From NCBI GenBank assembly GCA_031308135.1, contig JAHLJT010008756.1, positions 71,273,821-71,337,820 of the forward strand: a stretch of 64,000 nucleotides of DNA, written 5' to 3'. The stretch's first letter is position 1. Every line of letters begins with the position of its first letter. The notes beneath the pieces were generated by a model. The model saw only the letters and a program-made list of their open reading frames with translations, did not search any database and had not been told where the DNA came from. Source of the DNA: Acheta domesticus. Taxonomy: Eukaryota; Arthropoda; Insecta; Orthoptera; Gryllidae. The translations under genes and the position numbers were made by a program. This document shows positions 55,935 to 64,000 of this stretch, in pieces.

Positions 55935-58900
55935 GCTTTTAAATTAATATCATGTAGATAATAACATAAAAACTTGGTTGTAATCTATGAAAAATGAACA
56001 GCAATTTTAAAGCACAAGAACGGAAGTAACTATCTCTAAGCTACCAAATGTAAATGTTTTCGAAAAAAAGAGATAAAATATATTAAAGTAAGATTCGTTG
56101 ATGTGGAGAGAAATGTTTACCCCTCAAGAACCACCTCAGACCACATTTATTCCTTTTTCAACGTTCAGTTCCAACATTTCCATTAACTCTTATTATAGTT
56201 TTGTTTACAGGAATTTCCTCCACACTTTTTCGGCCAATAAAAGTCTTGTTCATAAATACTTGGTCACCTAATTGTTAAGCCTAGTCGTGTTAGTCTATTG
56301 CTTTGTCACCGAATAGTAATTTCATTTATATATTTTTCGGTCCTCGTAAAACTAGTCCAACCTAATATCCGACAGTGTTGAAACAACAATTTATAAAGTT
56401 CATAGCATTTTCGTGCAATAGTATAATTTGACCAGAAGTTTTTCAATACTAGGAGAAATGGTCCATTATACACACTGTCCAATTGTGATCAATTGATTTA
56501 GAGTACTGCACATTGTAGATACACCAAAAATATAATCCAAAAATAATAGAAAACACAAAACCCACACGTTGCCAAAAGGTATTTAATAAATCAAGTACAC
56601 GTCGAACACACTGAAAGACATTACAATTAATATAAAGAAACAGACAAAAGTGAAGCAGTACTTAGGGTAATGACATGGCACTAAAACACTCAGCGTTTCA
56701 CAGAACCGTGAAGAGGAAGACTGATGTAAAGGAAATTACTCATTTGAAAATAGAACCTGTAATTGATTTATGATTTCTGCAATGTAATACATGCCCATCT
56801 TTTAGATTGTATATTTCTTTTTGCAATAATTATTAAGCCAAGTACCAAATATTTTAAGAAAAAAATTGGTCAGATTCAAAGCAAATAAAATGCGGATGAA
56901 ATTTCACATAGTGCTAAAAAGGACGAGACAAACATTTGTGGATAAAAAGTTACGAAGACCAAAGTTACAACAGGACAGAAGTGTGCCAAAGTTCAAGTGA
57001 CAATTGAACGAAAATGAACCTTTCTGGTAACCATATTTTCATATAGTGCAATTTCCAATAAAATATTATTTCATTAAGTGCTTATGATTGTGGCGTACAT
57101 ATGGTTTACATTTAAATAATCTTTTAGCGCTGCAAACAGCATACGGCTTTAGAAAACTGCATAATCAATTCATTATACATGCGTGTACATAATATATGGT
57201 ACGTCCATATATCAAAGCCGTATATTAGAGGGGGTGCACTTGAAGACTATAAGAACCGCAGTCCTATGTTTCATGTATTATTAAGTCACATTTCAGATAC
57301 TTATCAGTACACAAATCATAATTCAATTACACAATCTACATAAATCTTAACTGCAATATAAAGAACACACATGCTCTAAGAAAAGTACGTACACGATTAA
57401 TGTACAAATATTTTCTAAAAAGATAATTAAGAATAGAAAGAGAATATAAAATAATTATTTGAGAATTTCGGTAAGAAAAATAAAATGTAACACACTTTAA
57501 AGGGATAACCTGACAAGGATCCAAAAGTGGCTTTCAGAGCGTAATTTCCATATTCCTATCATTCACTATTGAAATTGTGTACAAATTTAGTAGTTCTTTT
57601 TGAATATGGGTCATAATTCCGTAGATCAGAACAAATGTCGTGTTTAAATCTTCGATCATTCGCGGCACAACTCCTTTCTGTAAACACTCCTGTTCTCTCT
57701 GGCTGCTTTTGATGGCATGTCCTCTTGAATTTCCTCTTGTATTTTTTCTACACAAGCAACATCCTCCCCTAGCTGTGGAGCCCCGCTAAGCGAAGAGGAA
57801 AATCTTCGTCCGAATGAAAGTAGGTCAAAACAATCGTCAACAGAGTCACCCAGAAGTTTGAAGAACTGTAAACAATTGACCTAGTGAGGCCGTCGACATC
57901 AGTTTTCCTCTATTACAATACTTTGGAAACCAAAAGTAACATTCCAGCTACATATTTTACTTTATATGCTATAAAACTATCTGATCACATTGAAGGAGTA
58001 AACAGCATAACGGAATCTCACAAGTTTCATGAAATCTAGATCATATATGAAGAACTTGCAAAGTCTGGACTCATACGTTTACGGTGCAGTCTGCCATTAG
58101 TAATTGATCTACATTTCCACACGAAGACTCAAAAAAATCACAAGAACTGAATCGCATTTAAATCTTAAAGTTCAAATTTTCTATGAAAGCCTGTTGGCAG
58201 ATTTTTTTTCAGTGTTGGTAACATTACTCACAATTTTTAATATTTTTTGTAAAAATTATACTTTTCTAAAATTTTAACTATTTTCACAATTACTAGTTTC
58301 AACGATATTAAGCGAAATCATGCTTTTACCAATTTTAATTTGCGTTTTACCTTCGTAATTTGAAAATGTTTTAAGATTTTTTTCAGAACTTTTGCATGGT
58401 TCTTGTGAATAACACGCCACGAAGAAAAGGTATTTTATTTTTAGGTGTGTTTTATAATTAATATTTTTCAACAAATATTTTATGATTTACTTCATTCACA
58501 TCAACGAACGAAACGATTCACACGATTCTGAAATTGATAAATTTCTCCATTGAGACACGGTTGAAAAAATATCTAACAACTGTAATAAAAGTAAATAGAT
58601 TACCAACTAGTTTTCAAAGTCTTAATGAAGTTGTTTTATTTTAAAACGGAAATAATTTATTTCAGACATTACAACAGTTGTTCTTCCCCTTCTTCTACGA
58701 TTCTTTTTCGCAATTCTCAACTCGTTTCTACTAATTAATGACAGATTATATAAATTTTTAAATAGACAGACAGAATTAATGACAGATTATAAATATAAAT
58801 CTCGTACTCAGTTCAAATAAATCGAAGAGGCGGCACGAATCTACCCAAACTTTAAAAAATGCCACTTTTCAAGTCTCCATGTCTTTTAACAAACTCGGTC

Positions 58901-60385
58901 CACCGAAACTTTTTGTATCCAAAAGGAAAGATGCAGCAGAAATACGGAACATGTCCGGAAGTCTTTCTCATCGACTCCGTCGGGAAACCTTAACGGGAGA
59001 TTTGGAGAGCAGCCAGAGATGCAATCTTCACGATACGCGTCCTAGCGTTGAAGGCAAGGAAGTGATTTCGTGACCGTAAGAGGTGCTGTGCACGTCCCCA
59101 TCGTAGTAAATAATATTTTCATTTTAATCTCATTTTCACATTCTGTGTGACATAATTAATTAGCTACTCCATTGCATTCTCATTTATCGGATTTGTCAGG
59201 AGTTAAATGTAAGTGGGTATCGTTGATACGGCCACATTAGTATGTGAAACTTTTAGTCTCCATTTAAATAATATGTCACTTGCAACATAAAATGTTATTC
59301 AGTGCAATTACTTTTAACCAGTTACCTTTATCCCGTTGAAAAGAATTAAAGATAATATTGGAATTTTTTTTTGAAAACATGATTTTCATGTTGACATATG
59401 AGTGACATATTAATTCCACCATATTCGTTACCAAAAATACGCATTGCCAAACCAAAACTACGACAACAAAAAACAATCTCGAGATGAAATTGTACAGCAC
59501 ATAAACCTAGGGTTCCTAAATGCAGATGTCATTGTGTCTGTGAACTCTACAAGCAACAAAAACACTGGGCTATTTGGACAGGTACGGAAACCCTCTAATG
59601 AAAGTAAAATACCTTCTCCCCTTAGTACAGCACTCCGCGGACAGAAAGGAAAACATCCCATGACATACAGAAATGTCGCGAGTCAATCGTTTTAAAAGGG
59701 ATTCTCTGGGCGATAATAAAAGGGGAAAAATAATTATTTGAGAAAATTGAAGTTTGTATTTTTGCAAATAATCCACATTACTATTTTGTATATTACTTGA
59801 TTCTTCTAACTAGCATTGATTTACTAACTTTTTATTTTTCTGACGCAAAATAGATTTAAAGGAAAGTATGTAATACATTGTCATGTTAAAAAGGTTTGTT
59901 TTATTTGAGAATATTAATGAAACTATTTCTTTTTCGAAGAAAAAAAGAATATTATTCCTATCCACATCTTAGATCATTTAACATACGGTATGCGTTGGAA
60001 AATAACTATATATGTGTTAACATATATCCTACAATATTCCGTTACAGACAAACAATAAATATTAATCGAAACCTCCCATACAGCTTATCGAATTTTCTGT
60101 TTGCTTATAGAATTAAGAATTAATGTTGAGTCCTATGAGCAGATAGTATAAATTTCTTCAACAAACCCGATATTTACATCCTTGCAATCATTAATAATTC
60201 TTCTGAATTGGGTTGGCGTAATTTTTAAAAAAAATGCAATCGTTTTTATTCGCCTGGCGAAGACTTTGTCGAGCGGAATTTTGTCCCTTAGTATAATGCG
60301 AAAATGAAGAATGCGTCACCGGCAAGGCGCGTTGGGTGGCACATGTATTAATGAAATATTTCCGCTTAGGATTTCAGTATCATCT
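55935..60385. other. AT-rich intergenic sequence
   Basis: Long stretch with only short open frames lacking motifs (e.g. 57534-57755, 58879-59073, 59444-59695). No repeat family of this window was recognised in it. Confidence 0.45.
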
Positions 60386-60389
60386 CGTG

Positions 60390-60600
60390 CGAAGTTCTAG
60401 GTAAAGACGTGAGACAGCGACGCTTTTATCACCTGAGTCGCTCCCGACCAATGAGGGCGTGCGGCTGCCACTCGACCGCTAGTCCTCGAGATTGCGCTTC
60501 GTCGTAAAGCGCTTATCTCCGATCGATCACTCACTCCGTATCAGGTGCTCCGGGACATCGGCGGCTCCGCCAACTGTTTTCTCAGGGAGTCAAATCTGGT
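60390..60600. promoter_or_regulatory. GC-richer promoter-like patch
   Basis: Contains CCAAT (60448-60452) and GC-rich CGAC/CGCT motifs, followed by an open frame at 60545-60784 and a donor-like CAG|GTATTT near 60620. This may mark a 5' exon, but no coding similarity is recognised. Confidence 0.22.
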
Positions 60601-61064
60601 CGTTCACCTATCTACATACAGGTATTTTAAGGATTTAAATCGCAATGTAGTATTTAAATCTGATGCTCTAAACAAAATATGTCCAATTCAAACAAGATAC
60701 GTGAAGGTAATAATAGCCACGTTAAGCGCCTCAAATTTTGCTGTTTATATATTTCAACAATTGGCCAAATTAACAGCATCATGACAAAATTTAACTCTTT
60801 TGCTTCAATTTCAAATAGCTACATCACAAAAGAAGTGATTCAGGAATATTTTGTTGTTTTACAAAAACATTGTAACTTGAAGGTAATACGCCCACACTGC
60901 AAGTTGCATGGCCACTGCCAGATTAACTGATATGTTGTAGCATGACCACGGAACTATGACTAGCTGTACTATATATAATATGAATTACAGTCAAATTTTA
61001 AAAAATACGCCATGAAATAAATACTTTTTTTGAAACAATAGCGCCAAAGTAAATTGCGATTTTG
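60601..61064. other. AT-rich intergenic sequence
   Basis: Two overlapping short frames (60545-60784, 60679-60930) without motifs. Confidence 0.4.
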
Positions 61065-62260
61065 AAAAACTTTCTTCAAAATTTGGGAGTACTTTACATC
61101 AAGCCTCCCGGACATTTTCAAATTTTTCTCAAAAACGGCTCCATTTTTTTCTTTAAATGTGTTGTAAAAATAGAGTAAAATACACTAGTAAAGGTGGCAT
61201 ATGTCCAAATTTAACGGTTAACTACAAAAATAAAAATTGAGATTTTTCGTTCAAATAAAAATGTTCCCCGTAAGGAGTTTTTTCATGAATATCCTGAACC
61301 TTTTTTCAAAATTTTAGTAGTTTTCGCGCAATATTGCGTGCAATATGTGCAATTTTAAAAAATTAGGAAAACAAGAGATTCTTAGAAGCGGCTTCCAGAT
61401 TTTTTTTCTTTAAACTTTTGGTAAGGATAGTGCCTAGTGTACTCTGTGAGTTGTCATAAACGCCATATTGCTCTATTTTTTGTTTTTTCAAAAATTACAA
61501 AAATGAAATTTTTTGGTTTCGTTAATATTTACATTAGCGGATATTTGCTCTTATTAATGTATTTAAGTATTAAGTACATGTGCTTTAAATTATGTCATGT
61601 ACAGATTCTCGAAAAACCAACTGTTTTCTGTGAAAACTAGCTCAAAATTTCACATTTTCAGAAACGCTCAAACGTTATTTTATCATAAATGGCTCCAATT
61701 TTTTTCTTTGAAGTTTTCGAACGGATAGTGCTAATTGCACTCTTTAATATTACGTAAAGTTCATTTTGAGGGTATTTTTTTGTTTTTTCAAAAATTTCAC
61801 AAATGTAATTTTTTTATACATCTCTCACACTGTTATTGTGAACATTTCCAGCAATTTGTAAACACTATTGTATTTGCGAGTTAATGTTGCTTCAAATGAC
61901 TTTCAATTAAGATTTAGAAATCAAAAAATTCCTGTGAAAAAGAGCCGCAATTTTCGCTTTTTCAGTGGCGCTGAAACGCCATTTTCTTAAAAATCTCAAA
62001 TTTTTCAAGGAAAATTTTTCTTCAAATTTTTCAAGGAAAATTGCCTTTTCGGACAAGGTTTTACTGTTCCTCAATATTCTTAAAATAATATTTCCGTTCT
62101 ACGATTAGGAAACCGAAAAATGAAGAAATTGTAAAGAAAATGTACTTTAGGCGGTGATAGATGGCAGCTGGAAAAAGTACGTGTCAATCCCGAAAGCTAG
62201 CCGAGACCAAAGGAAATAGAAAACTAATACGGGAAAGTATGTGCCATTCTGTACCACCAG
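61065..62260 (-). mobile_element. Family H, long minus-strand copy lacking the stem-loop end
   Basis: The right end TGTGCCATTCTGTACCACCA then G is the reversed 5' terminus. The interior preserves reversed units with GGATAGTGCTAATTGCACTC, TCATTTTGAGGG and TTTTTTCAAAAATT blocks, plus ACGGCTCCATTTTTTTCTTT. The left part starts near the CCTCCCGGACATTTTC block, so the microsatellite and hairpin end are missing. Confidence 0.78.
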
Positions 62261-62693
62261 TTAGTTTCTAATTGTCGTACTTTCTGTACTAGTAGAGAAA
62301 GTTTCTATAGTTTTCCAGGCTGTAGTTGAAAAAGTTGAACTTTGATGTCCGAACACAGTATAAGTGTGCACTTTCTAGACAGTCTCGAGTAAATGGATTT
62401 ATTCACTAAACATATGAAGGGTTTTTTACAAGAACCAATCTAGTCCAAGTTCGAGATTTTTCAGGAGGCACCAAGAAATTCACAACGTAGGCGTGTATTG
62501 TAATGATTTCATGGTTTTTACCCGCCTTATGTCTTTCAATGCGTTTGACACTTGCTGAAAGAAAATGTCTCAGGAGACAGCACCAGTTGTAGGGAACATC
62601 TTTGTGAAATATCTCAAAATACGGAATTTTGGACTTTGCGTTCCTGTAATAAATACCTCATATTCTATATCAATTCTCATCACTGTCTTCCAG
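62261..62693. other. Sequence upstream of ankyrin gene; probable intron end
   Basis: AT-rich, ending with a pyrimidine-rich ATTCTCATCACTGTCTTCCAG, a good 3' splice site (AG at 62692-62693). This suggests that an upstream exon exists beyond or within this window. None was identified. Confidence 0.45.
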
Positions 62694-62710
62694 AGACCGC
62701 TTAGGGCGGA

Positions 62711-64000
62711 ATGTCTACACCCACGCCACCACGTAGGGGCGAGAGCGCGGCCGTCTTTGGCGACGCCATCCAGCAGATGGCGCAGGGGCTGGCGCGCGTG
62801 CAGGAGGCCCTTCAACTGCAAGAGCAGGAGGCGAAGCGCAGGCTCCAGGCGGCCATCAGCCCTGCAGGAGCAGAGGGTTTCGGAAGCGTTGCGCGAAATG
62901 GTTCAAGTACATGCTGCTCAAGTTGAAGGAAAAGGACGACGCAATCCACGCCCTGGAGCAGCGACTGGAAGACACTCGGGGCAGAGTGGCGGTCGTGGAA
63001 GGGAGGGCGGAGGGCGGCGACGGCCCGCAGACGGGGTTGCCCTGCGGAGTCTGGAAGGCCGTATGCAGCAGGTGGAGGCCTCCCTGCAAACGACGGTGCT
63101 TCCGAAAGTGCAGAGCCTTCTTCACCAGCTGGAGGGGCGACCGCCTCCTGAGGTAGATTCTACTTCCCCCTCCATCTCCACTCCGGCCAGCAACGTTTTG
63201 CACGAAGGAGGGAGTGGTCGGCAAAAGACACCACCTTCAGGCACGGCCTCCACCCCCTCCACATCTGCCTCCCCAGGTGTATCCTCACCTTCCCCAGGTG
63301 CATCATCACCTTCCCCAGGGGTATCATCACCTTCCCCAGGAGAATCCTCATCTTCCCCAGGTGTACCCTTACCTCCCCCAAGTGTAGACTCAATTTCCAA
63401 CTTGGAGTACACACGTTCCACAAGTGTTTCCTCATCTTCTTCCTCTGGCGCCACCGCTCGAAACATGACAGCGGCAGTCAGACAGGAAGTGGCAGACGCC
63501 GGCCAGGCCGAAGATGAAGAGTTCCAAAGACAGCTGGTAGAGATACGAATAATGGAGGTCAAGGAGAAAATGAAGACAACACGTGCCACACCTTCTAAAC
63601 TAGGGGAGGATTTGCATAAGGCGGTGTACGATAGAACTTTGCCACACATTCGGCGTCTTCTTGACTCCGGTGCCGATGTCAACTACATTAAAAGGGATGG
63701 ATTTACTCCTCTACTGCGTGTGCTTCGGTTTGAAGCGCACGAGGAGATAGTTGCGTTGCTTCTGAGCAAAGGCGCCGATGTCGGCGCGTGCGACCCCGAC
63801 GGGGAATCCGCGATGCACATGGCCGCGTGGCATGACGAGACCGACCGCTGCGTGGAGCTGTTGGTCGCCGCGGGGGGCGACGTGAACGTCAGGAATTTGG
63901 AAGGTGCGACCCCTCTGCACTACGCGGCTTACAAGCAAAACAAGGCGGCGGTGCGAGCGCTCCTTGCGGCCGGCGCCAGGAGGGACCTCAAAGGCTGGGT
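62711..64000 (+). CDS. Ankyrin-repeat protein with N-terminal coiled coil (partial, frameshifts in 5' part)
   Basis: The only convincing host-like coding region, GC-rich unlike its flanks. From ATG 62711, 17 bases after a splice-acceptor consensus, a helical Gln/Glu-rich segment (GDAIQQMAQGLARVQEALQL) runs in one frame to about 62861. The coil then continues in a second frame (LQEQRVSEALREMVQVHAAQ), briefly a third (LKEKDDAIHALEQRLEDT, ~62917-62975), and back to the second (LRSLEGRMQQVEASLQ). From 62898 that frame is open to the window end. Next come a Ser/Pro-rich linker and, from ~63605, four ankyrin repeats (LLDSGADVNY, LLLSKGADVGA, LLVAAGGDVNV, GATPLHYAAYKQNKAAV). These usually bind proteins. 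Frameshifts may be decay or indel errors. Confidence 0.7.
63276..63380 (+). repeat. 21-bp coding minisatellite in the ankyrin gene linker
   Basis: Five tandem 21-bp units (GGTGTATCCTCACCTTCCCC plus A) encode 7-residue GVSSPSP-type repeats. The length is a multiple of three, so the frame is preserved. Confidence 0.9.

Noticed and set aside
63122..63682. 186-codon minus-strand ORF
   Set aside because: Antisense shadow of the ankyrin gene's Ser/Pro-rich linker.

Overview
This is a eukaryotic nuclear window with very little protein-coding sequence. It is AT-rich overall, has no operon structure, and most of what can be identified is decayed transposable elements, SINEs with tRNA-like heads, microsatellites and minisatellites. 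The mix (a mariner relic, Jockey-like and Dong/R4-like LINE relics, TTAA-flanked DNA elements, abundant tRNA-headed SINEs, long gene-free stretches) suggests an insect with a large repeat-rich genome, perhaps a polyneopteran such as a cockroach, termite or orthopteran. That placement is inference; no diagnostic host gene fixes the species.

Layout. 1-1.5 kb: a 17-bp satellite, a Thr/Ala-rich low-complexity stretch and a 28-bp minisatellite. 4.8-7.3 kb: three minus-strand relics of a LINE with a restriction-like endonuclease end, associated with (ATT/TAA)n tracts. 8.1 kb: a 15-bp minisatellite. 10.4-12 kb: a promoter-like GC patch, a pogo-like MITE and a possible piggyBac-like element. 16-18 kb: two SINE families. 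19.2-19.9 kb: an internally deleted mariner with TIRs and TA duplication. 23.9-24.8 kb: an extreme CpG/CCG-rich island followed directly by a full-length SINE. 25.4-26 kb: two SINE copies in head-to-head inversion. 28.9-32.1 kb: a LINE reverse-transcriptase relic split by a ~2 kb repetitive element. 34-35.3 kb: a second TTAA-type element. 35.8-36.7 kb: a foldback element with ~170-bp inverted repeats. 37-44 kb: a cluster of the same ~2 kb family, plus a LINE gag relic and a perfect 21-bp hairpin. 45.4-46.1 kb: an unrecognised broken reading frame. 46.3-50.9 kb: a nearly whole but heavily mutated Jockey-type LINE. 51-62.3 kb: sparse relics. 62.7 kb to the window end: the one convincing host-like coding region, a GC-rich ankyrin-repeat gene that continues past the window.

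The most interesting unit is the ~2 kb family (complete copy 29710-31670; others near 37, 39.5, 41.4, 42.2, 43.2, 52.4 and 61.1 kb). It has no coding capacity. One end starts CTAGTGGTGCTAC, the interior holds degenerate ~300-bp tandem units and a GACA/GACG microsatellite, and the other end is a ~55-nt stem-loop with arms ACTTTCCC/GGGAAAGT. One copy interrupts a LINE, which shows it is (or was) mobile. Its features resemble non-autonomous Helitron2/Helentron-type (HINE/DINE-like) elements, but this classification is inference.
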